19,703 nt of DNA from an uncultured Lachnospiraceae bacterium (GCA_910588885.1 CAJUSQ010000047.1:1-19703); one strand, 5' to 3'; positions 1 to 7,724 are shown, counted from the stretch's first letter. Notes: a model not told the origin generated them from the sequence alone. Program-made: numbers and translations.

Positions 1-1
1 T

Positions 2-157
2 TTAGAATGGGTTGCCGATTATATACTGCCCTTTGGGAATAACGCCACTGTGCTGGAACCCGTGGAGCTATTAAAGCGCATACGGCAAAAAATATGCGAA
101 TTGCATCACCATTATTGCACCCCGGAATCAGAAGCAGGAGACAGGGGGTATGTTTAG
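2..157 (+). CDS. C-terminal fragment of a WYL-domain-like transcriptional regulator (5' end outside window)
   Basis: An open frame enters from the left edge and ends at TAG 155-157, giving 51 residues. The segment LEWVADYILPFGNNATVLEP followed by LLKRIRQKICELHHHY resembles the end of WYL-domain regulators, where a conserved 'WILSFGSDAEVLEP'-like motif precedes a final helix. Such proteins are usually about 300 residues with an N-terminal winged helix and a ligand-sensing WYL domain, none of which is visible here. It is on the plus strand, convergent with the sugar-transport operon, so its relation to that operon is unknown. A hairpin follows about 23 bp after the stop. The family call rests only on this short motif. 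Confidence 0.6.
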   Translation, partial: LEWVADYILPFGNNATVLEPVELLKRIRQKICELHHHYCTPESEAGDRGYV

Positions 158-180
158 GCATGTTTACCGTGACGCAATCA

Positions 181-230
181 GAGCCCGCCGGTTCATCATT
201 GGTTCCGAACCGGCAGGCTCCTTCCTTTGT
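181..230 (+). terminator. Probable rho-independent terminator after the WYL-type gene
   Basis: Arms 181-194 and 207-220 pair over 14 positions with one mismatch around a 12-nt loop. A pyrimidine- and T-rich stretch follows on the plus strand. It lies just after the plus-strand stop at 157 and could also shield the converging minus-strand operon. The T-tract is interrupted, so its efficiency is uncertain. Confidence 0.5.
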
Positions 231-275
231 TCTTATGCTCTTATGTTCTTACGCTCTTATGTTCTTACGCCCTTA
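228..275. repeat. 16-bp tandem repeat, three copies, abutting the permease stop codon
   Basis: Three consecutive 16-bp units lie at 228-243, 244-259 and 260-275. The first reads TGTTCTTATGCTCTTA; units two and three carry only one or two substitutions. The block ends one base before the stop codon of the minus-strand permease gene (277-279). No coding role is apparent. Confidence 0.85.
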
Positions 276-276
276 T

Positions 277-1161
277 TTATCCCTTCACGGCTCCGGCCAT
301 CAGGCCCTTTGCAAAATATTTCTGGAAGAAGGGGTAGATTATCAGAATCGGTAAAATACCGACTACCGCAACCGCCATACGGATCGTGGTGGTGGGCAGC
401 TCCGACAGGCTCACGCCGCTGTTGCCGCCCAGAGTCGCCAGGGCTGCAACGCCTTCGTTGATGGAGTTCAGGACGGCCTGTATCGTATACATGGACTTGT
501 CGTCGATGTAGTACAGGGAGTTCTGCCAGTCGTTCCAGTAGGCAATGCCGCCCATTAAGCCTACCGTTGCCAGAATCGGCACGGACAGGGGAAGCACCAG
601 CTTAATAAAAATCACGAATTCGTTGGCCCCGTCAATCCGGGCAGATTCGTAAATATCCTCCGGGATGCTGTGTTCAAAATAATTCCGCACCAGCATAATC
701 ATAAAGGCATTCATCAAAAGGCTGGGAAGCAAAAGGCCAAATATCGTATTTTTCACATGGAAAATCGTCACATAGCTGATATAAGTCGCCACCAGCCCGC
801 CGTTAAACAGCATTGTAAAAATTACAAACAAGTTCATAATCTTCACGCCCGGCAGCTGCCGTTTGGACAGCACATAGGCGGTCAGGGAGGTCAGCACAAT
901 GTTTACGGCCGTTCCGATCACCGTAATCAAAATTGTCATCCCATAAGCCTTGAAAAAAGTATTTTTATTTTCCAGTATATATTCATAGGCCCCCAAAGAC
1001 CATTTTTCCGGAAAATAGCTGTAACCGTTTAACAGAGCCACCGTATCATCCGTAAAGGATGCAATAATCAGCAGCAGAAACGGCAGAAGCGCCGCTGCGG
1101 AAAGCAGAATCATCACAATATGGGCTGCGACCCGCCAAATTTTTTGATCTCTTGATACCAT
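277..1161 (-). CDS. Carbohydrate ABC transporter permease (YtcP/LplC-like, MalG-type)
   Basis: This 294-residue inner-membrane protein should form one half of the pore of a CUT1-type sugar importer. It has about six hydrophobic segments, beginning near residues 13-34. The cytoplasmic EAA loop at about 171-190 reads ESARIDGANEFVIFIKLVLP, the docking site for the transport ATPase. The ATG at 1161 is preceded by AGGAGG at 1169-1174, inside the stop of the upstream permease gene, so the two are probably translationally coupled. The protein ends AGAVKG, as is usual in YtcP-type permeases. It is the last gene of the locus. No ATPase gene accompanies it, so it probably relies on a shared MsmX-type ATPase. 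The substrate cannot be read from the permease alone. Confidence 0.92.
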   Translation of the reverse strand: MVSRDQKIWRVAAHIVMILLSAAALLPFLLLIIASFTDDTVALLNGYSYFPEKWSLGAYEYILENKNTFFKAYGMTILITVIGTAVNIVLTSLTAYVLSKRQLPGVKIMNLFVIFTMLFNGGLVATYISYVTIFHVKNTIFGLLLPSLLMNAFMIMLVRNYFEHSIPEDIYESARIDGANEFVIFIKLVLPLSVPILATVGLMGGIAYWNDWQNSLYYIDDKSMYTIQAVLNSINEGVAALATLGGNSGVSLSELPTTTIRMAVAVVGILPILIIYPFFQKYFAKGLMAGAVKG

Positions 1162-1172
1162 TCCCGCACCTC

Positions 1173-2102
1173 CTAAAATAGTGAACTGTTCTTATCCATT
1201 TTCCGTACAAGGGCATTGGCGCCGACAATGAAAATGAAACCGACAACGGACTGCAGGAAGCTGGCTGCCGCCGACATCCCAAAGTTATTATTTACCAGCA
1301 AGGCCGTGTATACATAAGTATCAATGGTCTGGGTTGCGCTCAGCAAGGCGCCCTGATTCATGGGAACCTGGAAGAACAGTCCGAAATCAGACCGGAAAAT
1401 CTGGCCCATGTTCAGAATGGTCAGCATGATAATCGTGGGCTTTAAGAGCGGAACCGTAATCATCCGGATCTGCTGCCACTTGGTCGCTCCGTCCAGCATC
1501 GCCGCTTCGTAATAGGATTTGTCAATCCCAAGAAGGCTGGAAAGGTACAAAAGCATTCCGAATCCAATCTGTTTCCACTGCTGCACAAAGGTAAGAATAA
1601 AGGGCCAGTATTTGCTTTCCATATACCAGGCAATCCCCTCTTCCTTCCCCAAAAGCCCTTTTACAATGGCATTATTGATCAGGCCCGTATCCGTGGCCAG
1701 GAATGCGTAAACCAGATACGCAACCACTACCATGGACATCAGGTAGGGCAGAAGTATGGCAGTCTGATAAAATTTCTGTACTGTTTTATTCAAAATCTCG
1801 TTAAATAAAATTGCAACGGCTACTCCGAAAATCACGCCGATTATAATCCAGATGATGTTATAAAGCAAGGTATTGCGAACCATAATAAAGGCATCGTTGC
1901 TGGCAAACAGGAACTTGAAATTCTTAAGCCCGATCCAGGGGCTTTGGTTGATGCCCTTCTGATAGCTGAACTGCTTAAAAGCCAGCTGCAGCCCGTACAG
2001 CGGGATATAATTATTCACCAATAAATAGATGAATCCCGGCAAAAACATAATATAAAACGGAATCCAATGCTTCCATGACCTTTTCTTTTTCTTTGCACCC
2101 AT
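1173..2102 (-). CDS. Carbohydrate ABC transporter permease (LplB/YteP-like, MalF-type)
   Basis: This 309-residue protein is the second pore subunit of the importer. It starts with a basic stretch (MGAKKKKRSWKHW), has about six membrane spans, and carries an EAA loop near residues 198-217 (YYEAAMLDGATKWQQIRMIT). Features such as NNYIPLYGLQLAFKQF near residue 30 and SDFGLFFQVP further on are typical of the LplB family found beside YtcP permeases, lipoprotein binding proteins and YesMN regulators. GGGAG lies 7 bases before the ATG. It stops 11 bp before the next permease start. It is separated from the binding-protein gene by 178 bp of structured DNA, so its expression may be set separately from that gene. 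Confidence 0.92.
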   Translation of the reverse strand: MGAKKKKRSWKHWIPFYIMFLPGFIYLLVNNYIPLYGLQLAFKQFSYQKGINQSPWIGLKNFKFLFASNDAFIMVRNTLLYNIIWIIIGVIFGVAVAILFNEILNKTVQKFYQTAILLPYLMSMVVVAYLVYAFLATDTGLINNAIVKGLLGKEEGIAWYMESKYWPFILTFVQQWKQIGFGMLLYLSSLLGIDKSYYEAAMLDGATKWQQIRMITVPLLKPTIIMLTILNMGQIFRSDFGLFFQVPMNQGALLSATQTIDTYVYTALLVNNNFGMSAAASFLQSVVGFIFIVGANALVRKMDKNSSLF

Positions 2103-2280
2103 AAGCTCTCCCTCACGTCAAATAGAACATTTGTTCTAAAACAATCCCTTTTTCAGGGAGGGCCGTTTTCGCTTCTCGTCTGCGGGATGAACCGCAGCCA
2201 TGCCTGGCCCTCCCTGATGCTCCTTTCGCATTCCGGCCAAAGCCTGCCTGTTTTGGGCCGGAATGTCCTCCGCAGGATTT
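2103..2280 (-). promoter_or_regulatory. Structured intercistronic region between binding-protein and permease genes
   Basis: Three inverted repeats are visible. One is 2229-2238 with 2256-2265 (10 bp). The second is 2154-2164 with 2206-2216 (11 bp, long loop holding a smaller GCGG/CCGC pairing near 2182-2194). The third is a 16-bp perfect palindrome at 2123-2138. Stable hairpins after binding-protein genes commonly make that protein more abundant than the permeases by partial termination or mRNA protection; that role here is inference. I see no convincing sigma-A promoter in the gap and no T-tract on the minus strand. Confidence 0.55.
2123..2138. promoter_or_regulatory. Perfect 16-bp palindrome upstream of the first permease gene (candidate operator)
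   Basis: The sequence TAGAACATTTGTTCTA has 7-bp arms around a central TT and ends 36 bases before the permease ORF start at 2102 in minus-strand direction. A related but weaker sequence, AGAACAAATTCTCT, occurs at 10291-10304 in the spacer of the GH2 promoter. The protein that might bind is unknown; the AraC-type regulator of the locus would more often use direct repeats. Confidence 0.4.
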
Positions 2281-3867
2281 TTACTGCTGTCCGCTCAAAT
2301 ATTCGTCTAACTGTTCCTGATTGGCCGCAATTACATCGTTGATGCCTGAGGATTCCAGCTTCTGGTTAAATTCATCAATCAGAGCCAGGGTTGCCGCTTC
2401 ATCATCGCACTGCCCGTTCTGCAGCCTGGGGAGATATTCTAAAATTGTGCTGTTGATAACCGAAGATTCGGTCTGGAATTCACTGTCATTAAACATATAT
2501 CCGCATAAGGGAGAAACTACGGCCGCTTCTTCCATTTCGGTCAGTTTCTGTATGTAATCCTCACCTGCCGGAGCTTTAATCAGCATATCCGCCATATTTC
2601 CGCCGTAGTAGAACATGGGCATATAGCTGCCGTTTGTTTCAATCACCTGATCGGAACCCTCTACAAAGGTATAATTCGTGTCTGGCAGGCCATACTGCAG
2701 AATATTGGCTACTTCCGCATTGCTGTAGAGGAAATTCAGGAAATCCATGGCCTTATCCGGTCTTTCGCTGTTGGAAGCGATGCCCCACATGTATTCCGTT
2801 ACCGTACTGTTGTTCTGGGTCGGGCCTACCAGCTCCGCATATCCTACTTCGAATCCGTTCTGGGCTGCCTGGGAACCCCACATTACCTTCTGCTCTTCAT
2901 TTACGCTGATTACCGCGCTGAAAAGCTTCTGGGCATTAAAGTAATCCTGTGCCGTATTGGTATCGGTGGGATCACCGGGCTGGATACCGTCCTTGGTCCA
3001 TTTATTCATCCGTACACAGTAATCCTTAAACATATCGCTGGCATACATATTCTCTACCTTGGGGTCGGAGGAGGAATCCAGAACCACCCCATAGGAAGCC
3101 AGGTTTCCGAAGTTTTCATAAGCCTGCAGCCAGTACAGATAGAAGGTTTCACCATTGCCGGAATAGTAGGGATAAACATCCGCATTCTTTTCATGTACTG
3201 CATACAATGCCTGTTCCAGTTCATCCATGGTAATCTGCTCCGGAATCGTAACGCCCAGCTCGTCTGCCATGGTCTTATTATAGGCAATTCCCTTTGCCGT
3301 TGCACTGAAGGTCTTGGCCGGAACCGCCAGCTGCTGCCCTCTTACATAGCCGCATTCCATGGTATCGCCGAATAATTCCACCAGCTTGCTGCCCCGGTTC
3401 TGAAGCAGGTTGTCGGTATTCATATCATACAGCATATCGGAGCCTACCATAGAGGACAGGGGGCTCACCGTTGCCACATGCACCAGATCCACTTTCTCTT
3501 TTCCTGCAATCGCCATGCTTGTGGTATTCGCAACCTCGCTGATCCATACCTCCTGGATATCTACCTTACAATTAATGGCCGGTTCCGTAATGGCATTAAT
3601 GGCTGCTTCCCGTTCTTCTTCCCCTTCAAATTCGGTACCCGGCAGGGTAACCACCTGAATGGCAACGGTATAGGGATCGCCTTCCATGTCGATCTCGGCA
3701 GATCCGCCTTCCGAAGAACCGCCTTCCGAAGAGCCGCCCTCCGAGCCGCTTTCTTCCTGATTCGTTCCGCTGCTGCCGTTCTTATCATCTCCGCCGCCGC
3801 AGCCGGCCAGCAGGGATACGCTCAAAACAGCGATCAGTAACATACTCCACAATTTTTTCCTTCTCAT
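2281..3867 (-). CDS. Lipoprotein sugar-binding protein of a CUT1-type ABC importer
   Basis: This 528-residue extracellular solute-binding protein captures the substrate outside the cell and delivers it to the two permeases. A basic start, a hydrophobic stretch and the lipobox LAGC with lipidated Cys23 mark a lipoprotein signal peptide. The mature protein begins with a flexible low-complexity linker rich in Gly, Ser and Glu (to about residue 58), then a periplasmic-binding-type fold (DPYTVAIQVVTLPG onward). Its length and its permease neighbours place it with the YtcQ/LipO group. AAGGAG sits 7 bases before the ATG at 3867. The gene lies downstream of the response regulator with a 119-bp gap containing an inverted repeat and a possible promoter, as expected for a YesN-regulated transporter. 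Ligand identity is inferred only from the neighbouring glycosidases. Confidence 0.92.
   Translation of the reverse strand: MRRKKLWSMLLIAVLSVSLLAGCGGGDDKNGSSGTNQEESGSEGGSSEGGSSEGGSAEIDMEGDPYTVAIQVVTLPGTEFEGEEEREAAINAITEPAINCKVDIQEVWISEVANTTSMAIAGKEKVDLVHVATVSPLSSMVGSDMLYDMNTDNLLQNRGSKLVELFGDTMECGYVRGQQLAVPAKTFSATAKGIAYNKTMADELGVTIPEQITMDELEQALYAVHEKNADVYPYYSGNGETFYLYWLQAYENFGNLASYGVVLDSSSDPKVENMYASDMFKDYCVRMNKWTKDGIQPGDPTDTNTAQDYFNAQKLFSAVISVNEEQKVMWGSQAAQNGFEVGYAELVGPTQNNSTVTEYMWGIASNSERPDKAMDFLNFLYSNAEVANILQYGLPDTNYTFVEGSDQVIETNGSYMPMFYYGGNMADMLIKAPAGEDYIQKLTEMEEAAVVSPLCGYMFNDSEFQTESSVINSTILEYLPRLQNGQCDDEAATLALIDEFNQKLESSGINDVIAANQEQLDEYLSGQQ
3697..3741 (-). repeat. In-frame 15-bp tandem repeat encoding the lipoprotein linker (about three copies)
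   Basis: Units at 3697-3711, 3712-3726 and 3727-3741 encode EGGSA, EGGSS and EGGSS in the tether that follows the lipidated cysteine. The repeat preserves the frame, so copy-number change would lengthen or shorten the linker without breaking the protein. Confidence 0.8.
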
Positions 3868-3888
3868 ACTTTTTCTCCTTTTCTCCCT

Positions 3889-3929
3889 AAATTATCATTC
3901 TGCACAATGCTGTACGTTTTTGATAATTT
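3889..3929 (-). promoter_or_regulatory. Inverted repeat in the leader of the binding-protein gene
   Basis: Perfect 9-bp arms AAATTATCA (3889-3897) and TGATAATTT (3921-3929) flank a 23-bp centre. The element lies 22 bp before the binding-protein start and just downstream of the possible promoter at 3933-3962. It could be an operator or an mRNA hairpin near the ribosome site. Confidence 0.45.
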
Positions 3930-3932
3930 AAT

Positions 3933-3962
3933 TTTATCGAAATCGCATAAGAAGAGTTGCAA
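3933..3962 (-). promoter_or_regulatory. Possible sigma-A promoter of the binding-protein/permease genes
   Basis: On the minus strand TTGCAA (3957-3962) and GATAAA (3933-3938) are separated by 18 bp, in the gap after the response-regulator stop. The match is moderate. A weak promoter here would suit activation by the AraC-type regulator encoded immediately upstream. Confidence 0.35.
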
Positions 3963-3986
3963 ATTACTGATTTCTTTTTAGCACTT

Positions 3987-4799
3987 TTATGAGTTCTTCT
4001 TAAACTGTATCCGATATTCCCTGGGGGTATAGCCTGTAAACTTTTTGAATAATTTGGTAAAATAAGAATAATTTTCGCAGCCCACACAGTCTGCGATAAA
4101 ATTAATAGAATACTCCGTATCCTTCAGCAGGCTCCCGGCAATGAGAATCCGCCGTTCCGTTATATATTCCAACACGGACTGGCCCGTTTCCCGCTTGAAT
4201 ACCCGCATCAAATGCTGTTCGTTGATATGTACCAGATTTGCCAAATCCTTCACGGTGATTTTTTCCTGGATATGGTCTTCGATATACTGTTTTACTACCC
4301 GAAGCCGCGCTTCGGCCGAATCCTCTTCCAGGCGTGCCCCCGTCTTCTCCTGCCCTTCCTTGGCCTTCGATTCCTTCCGTTCCCGTACCTTCCCCACCAG
4401 CTTGCCCAGCTGTTCCTTTTCCTGCCGGCTCCGGAAGGCTTCCCCAAACTGCACCAGCAGGCCGTCCAGCTCTTCGTAGTCAATGGGCTTTAAAATATAA
4501 TCCTTTACCCCAAATTTCATGGCCTTTTTGATATAGTTAAAATCCGCATGGCAGGTTACCATAATACATTCGGTAGCAGGATCCTTTGTCTTAACATATT
4601 CTACAAAACTAAGGCCGTCTTCTCCGGGCATCTCAATGTCACAAAGCACCAGATCCACCCGGTCTTTCTCCAAAAACGCCCGGGCCGTCGCCGCATCCTG
4701 CGCGGTCAGGACCTCGGAAAACCCATACTTTACCCAGTCCACACGCTTTTTCAGAGCATTCAGGGCTACAATCTCATCGTCAATCAACAATATCCGCAT
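3987..4799 (-). CDS. YesN-type response regulator with AraC-family DNA-binding domain
   Basis: This 270-residue cytoplasmic regulator has a receiver domain at about residues 2-120, with acidic pair D7-D8, phospho-acceptor D54 (DLVLCDIEMPGEDG), T82 and K104. A charged linker covers 121-165, and an AraC-type double helix-turn-helix covers 166-265, ending in the usual YFTKLFKKFTGYTPREYR signature. I chose the ATG at 4799 (MRILLIDDE) because the receiver fold begins there and GGAGG lies 7 bases upstream; a longer in-frame reading to 4868 adds only sequence overlapping the kinase gene. It overlaps the kinase gene by 20 bp, so the two are almost certainly partners. Its likely target is the transporter promoter immediately downstream. 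It is shorter than many YesN proteins, which carry an extra central region. Confidence 0.93.
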   Translation of the reverse strand: MRILLIDDEIVALNALKKRVDWVKYGFSEVLTAQDAATARAFLEKDRVDLVLCDIEMPGEDGLSFVEYVKTKDPATECIMVTCHADFNYIKKAMKFGVKDYILKPIDYEELDGLLVQFGEAFRSRQEKEQLGKLVGKVRERKESKAKEGQEKTGARLEEDSAEARLRVVKQYIEDHIQEKITVKDLANLVHINEQHLMRVFKRETGQSVLEYITERRILIAGSLLKDTEYSINFIADCVGCENYSYFTKLFKKFTGYTPREYRIQFKKNS

Positions 4800-6534
4800 G
4801 TTCCCATCCTCCTTGTGCAAAATGTACAGGCAAAATAATTTCCACGTTGGTGCCGGAATAATGTTCATCCCGCCAAAACCGGATGTTGGTTTCCTCGGGA
4901 TACAGGAATTTCAGACGCTCAATGGAATTTTCAATGCCTACTCCCAGCCCTTCCTGATGGATCCCGGCCTGTCGGAACACCTCTATTTTTTCCAGCAGCT
5001 CGTCACTCATCCCGGCTCCGGTATCCGCCAGACGAATGCGCATCCGGTCTTCCTTCCCTTCTTCCCGGCAGTAATCGGTAATGACGAAGATTGTTATTTT
5101 ATTCCCAATCTTTAAGGAGTGCTTAATGGCATTTTCCGCAAAATTCTGTACCAGAAGCGGCGGAAGCAGCGCCTTTTTCAAGCTCTCCTCATATTCCACA
5201 ATGGAAAAGAAAAGCCCCGGATAACGGGCTTTCTGAATCTCAAAATAATTTTGGATGTGTTCCATCTCCTGCCCCAGCTCTACGAATTTGGCATTCACCT
5301 TTACGATATAGCGGAAATACTTTGAGATACAAAGTATCATCTTCTGAATCAGGGGATATTCCTCCGGCTCGTAGCTGTAGAGTATGTTCATGGCATTTAA
5401 GATGAAATGAGGCTGAATCTGCTGGCTTAAATACCGCATACGGATATTTTTCCGTTCCAGCTCTTTTTCGTATACATCAATTTTCAGATCCTTTACCTGC
5501 TCCATCATATCATTGAAGCTGCGGTTGATCTGCTCAAACTCCCGGCCCTGGCTGGCCCCGTCCGTTGCAATCCGGTATTCCAAATCGCCCCCTTCAATCT
5601 TATCAATGGCGCCTACCAGACGGTTTAAGGGCCTGCTGATCCATTTCCGCACATACCACAAAAGCAGGGGAATCACCAAAAGGGTCATTAAAACAGAAAG
5701 TACCTGAACCAGAATAATCGTGGCGGACAGATTTTCGTTGAGCTTATTCCACTCCACCGCTTCCACCAGCTTCAAGTCATAGCCCGGCAAATCTACGGAA
5801 AAAACCTGGCAGCTGCCGGATTCGGCAAGCGCTTCCAGGGTCTTCCCCTTTTCCTCCAGATACTCCCGGCCCTTCCTGGTAAGCACCGTTCCTTTCTGAT
5901 TCATGAAAAACACGGTCCGGCCAGCCTTGTGATCGGACAAGTTCAGCTTGTCCAACGTCCGTTCCAGGTTCAGCATAACCCCGAAATCCGTATTCTGCCA
6001 ATTGGAAAAGCCAAACAGGACTGCCGTACCCTGGACATCCATACTCTCCCAGGCCAATTCCTTGTATTGTTCCTTCTCAATGGCTTCTTCTATTTTCTTC
6101 CGGGTCTCCTGGGTGGAAACCCCGGGATATCCGGTCATAATTAATAACCTGTTGGCGGGAAAATGGAAGAACATGGTGTCCACCCAGGGATAGTCCACCT
6201 GGGCGCTTTCCAGCTTCTCTTTTACATTGTGAAGCAAAAGCCCTTTCTGGTTGGTATCCAGCACCCGGTTGGACAGCTCCCGGAATTCCGCATCATCAAA
6301 GCTTAAATAAATCTGCTTCCGGGTCACTCGTTTCAGGGTATCCCCCAGGGAATCCATGCTGTGCTCCAGGGTATTTTGAATTTCCCCGGAAATCTGCTCC
6401 TTATTCTTCTGCAGCACCATATTGGACAGCACCAGCGTCATAATATTGATCGGCAGCACCAATGCAATAATCACTGTTACAATCCGTGAGATCGTAGACT
6501 GAAACATCATAGGCTTTCTTCCGCTTCCCGCCAT
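4780..6534 (-). CDS. YesM-type sensor histidine kinase
   Basis: This 584-residue membrane kinase should sense an extracellular carbohydrate signal. A first membrane span lies at about 17-38, an extracellular sensor region at about 40-265 and a second span at about 271-294. A HAMP linker covers about 295-350 (ISRPLNRLVGAIDKIEGGDLEY). The phosphorylated histidine is H376 in QQIQPHFILN, characteristic of the His_kinase (LytS/YesM) family. The ATPase domain follows with N468 (N-box), DTGAGM at 504-509 and GVGIENSIERL near 531-541. The ATG at 6534 was chosen because AAGGAGG precedes it by about 8 bases and the membrane span follows directly; an in-frame extension to 6741 lacks a ribosome site and runs through a strong hairpin. 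The gene follows the glycosidases after a 272-bp gap. Confidence 0.93.
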   Translation of the reverse strand: MAGSGRKPMMFQSTISRIVTVIIALVLPINIMTLVLSNMVLQKNKEQISGEIQNTLEHSMDSLGDTLKRVTRKQIYLSFDDAEFRELSNRVLDTNQKGLLLHNVKEKLESAQVDYPWVDTMFFHFPANRLLIMTGYPGVSTQETRKKIEEAIEKEQYKELAWESMDVQGTAVLFGFSNWQNTDFGVMLNLERTLDKLNLSDHKAGRTVFFMNQKGTVLTRKGREYLEEKGKTLEALAESGSCQVFSVDLPGYDLKLVEAVEWNKLNENLSATIILVQVLSVLMTLLVIPLLLWYVRKWISRPLNRLVGAIDKIEGGDLEYRIATDGASQGREFEQINRSFNDMMEQVKDLKIDVYEKELERKNIRMRYLSQQIQPHFILNAMNILYSYEPEEYPLIQKMILCISKYFRYIVKVNAKFVELGQEMEHIQNYFEIQKARYPGLFFSIVEYEESLKKALLPPLLVQNFAENAIKHSLKIGNKITIFVITDYCREEGKEDRMRIRLADTGAGMSDELLEKIEVFRQAGIHQEGLGVGIENSIERLKFLYPEETNIRFWRDEHYSGTNVEIILPVHFAQGGWEHADIVD

Positions 6535-6806
6535 TTTCCACCCCTCCTTCCTACATTCCGATAAAGAGAAAACGCCCTGTTTTTCCCACAGTGATGTTCC
6601 GGCTTGCCAGAATCGCCCACGCTTGGTTTCCAACGCTTTCGTCACCCAGTATTCAAAACTCTCAGCCCCCATTTTCAAAACTTCCAGGAAAAACCGATAT
6701 GTACTTAGGCACAGCAGTGATTCCGGTGCGCCTAAGTACATGACAAAAGCTGCTTTTCTATGTATGTATCAGACTCCTTGAAACGAAGAGAGCATAGATC
6801 GAAATC
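6535..6806 (-). promoter_or_regulatory. Leader region of the two-component genes with a strong hairpin
   Basis: This gap lies between the GH43 stop and the kinase start. It is technically open in the kinase frame, but there is no ribosome site at the upstream ATG. Arms 6699-6710 and 6730-6741 form a perfect 12-bp inverted repeat (ATGTACTTAGGC with its complement) around 19 nt. On the minus strand it is followed by ATCGGTTTTT, so it might partially terminate transcripts from the glycosidases or serve as an operator. A weak promoter-like pair, TTTCAA and TAGAAA 17 bp apart, lies upstream of the hairpin on the minus strand. Confidence 0.5.
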
Positions 6807-7724
6807 CTACTCATAATCCTCCAGGCTCCAGGAATCCTTCCAATCCAGATAAGCCCTTTCCCCCTCAAACCGGAACGGAAGCCACACGTAATCCGCAATA
6901 CTGGTATTTTCCACTACTTGTTCTCCCATCCGGCCAAAATCAAAGGAAGATATTTGGGAATGGTAGGAGGTATTGGATGCATCCTCCGGATGAGGATTCC
7001 CTAACGTCCGGAACGGTCCATGCCAGGTATCCCCCACAGCCACCTGTGAAGGATTGGGCAAATATCCGGTGGTCCCGGAGGTCACAAGATAGTGCTTTCC
7101 TTTCCGGTAAAAATGCGCCGTTGCCTCCCGCACATAAGGAGGGCCCTCATGATGAGGAAAATGGGTGCTGTAATATCCGGTTACATCCGTATAATCCTCC
7201 GTCAAATCCGCACAAATAGTTTCACTGTGTACCCGTTCAAAATAGTAATACGCTTTCCCGTCCTTGGCAACAGCCAAATCAAAGTCCCCGGCACTCATGC
7301 CTAACGGCTTCAATCCTACCCGCACCTTTTCATATGGTCCTAAAATGTGATCCGCCGTAAGTACAGTTTCCGTCTGGTTCATTCCCTTTCCCATAATTTT
7401 CAGCCAACAAACATATTTTTTGGTTTCTTTATTATAAATAATATGTGGTCGATCCATATTCGCGGAGGGGTGCAGGGGAGAATCCGGATCTTCGGGTTCC
7501 GGAGGGATGATTACCCCTTTGTCCTCCCAATTATATAAATCCGTGGATGCATAGCAGCGAACGCCCCAATGCCAAATTCCGTTTACTCCGTCTGTTTTTT
7601 CCTTGTTCTCTCCATACCAATAATAAGTTCCGTCTAAATACATCACGGAGCCGCCATGGGCCTGAATCCGCTTTCCCTCCGTATCCAGCCATACCTGTCC
7701 CGGATAAAATTTATCGTACTTCAT
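6807..7724 (-). CDS. GH43 family glycosidase, probably subfamily 24-like (exo-beta-1,3-galactanase type)
   Basis: This 305-residue five-bladed beta-propeller glycosidase has no signal peptide, so it is probably cytoplasmic. The N-terminus (IQAHGGSVMYLDGTYYWYGE, residues 20-39) matches the start typical of galactan-acting GH43 enzymes. Candidate active-site positions are D91 (MDRPHIIYN), D147/D149 (GDFDL), E200 (VREATAHFYR) and Q257 (SQIS). In the characterised fungal exo-beta-1,3-galactanase a glutamate is the acid and a glutamine takes the place of the usual base; E200 and Q257 fall in the corresponding contexts, as far as can be judged without an alignment. There is no carbohydrate-binding module. 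AAGGAGG precedes the ATG at 7724, and the start overlaps the GH2 stop by 4 bp (ATGA), showing coupled translation. Substrate specificity is inferred. Confidence 0.82.
   Translation of the reverse strand: MKYDKFYPGQVWLDTEGKRIQAHGGSVMYLDGTYYWYGENKEKTDGVNGIWHWGVRCYASTDLYNWEDKGVIIPPEPEDPDSPLHPSANMDRPHIIYNKETKKYVCWLKIMGKGMNQTETVLTADHILGPYEKVRVGLKPLGMSAGDFDLAVAKDGKAYYYFERVHSETICADLTEDYTDVTGYYSTHFPHHEGPPYVREATAHFYRKGKHYLVTSGTTGYLPNPSQVAVGDTWHGPFRTLGNPHPEDASNTSYHSQISSFDFGRMGEQVVENTSIADYVWLPFRFEGERAYLDWKDSWSLEDYE

Noticed and set aside
228..275. CRISPR-like array
   Set aside because: The units are directly contiguous with no unique spacers, and no cas genes are present. The same applies to the repeats at 15526-15632 and 18180-18243.
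2103..2280. Riboswitch between binding-protein and permease genes
   Set aside because: The paired regions do not match any riboswitch class that I can recognise, and no terminator with a T-tract follows.
6535..6741. N-terminal extension of the sensor kinase
   Set aside because: The upstream ATG lacks a ribosome site and lies at the base of a 12-bp hairpin. The ATG at 6534 has a strong AAGGAGG and is followed by the first membrane span.
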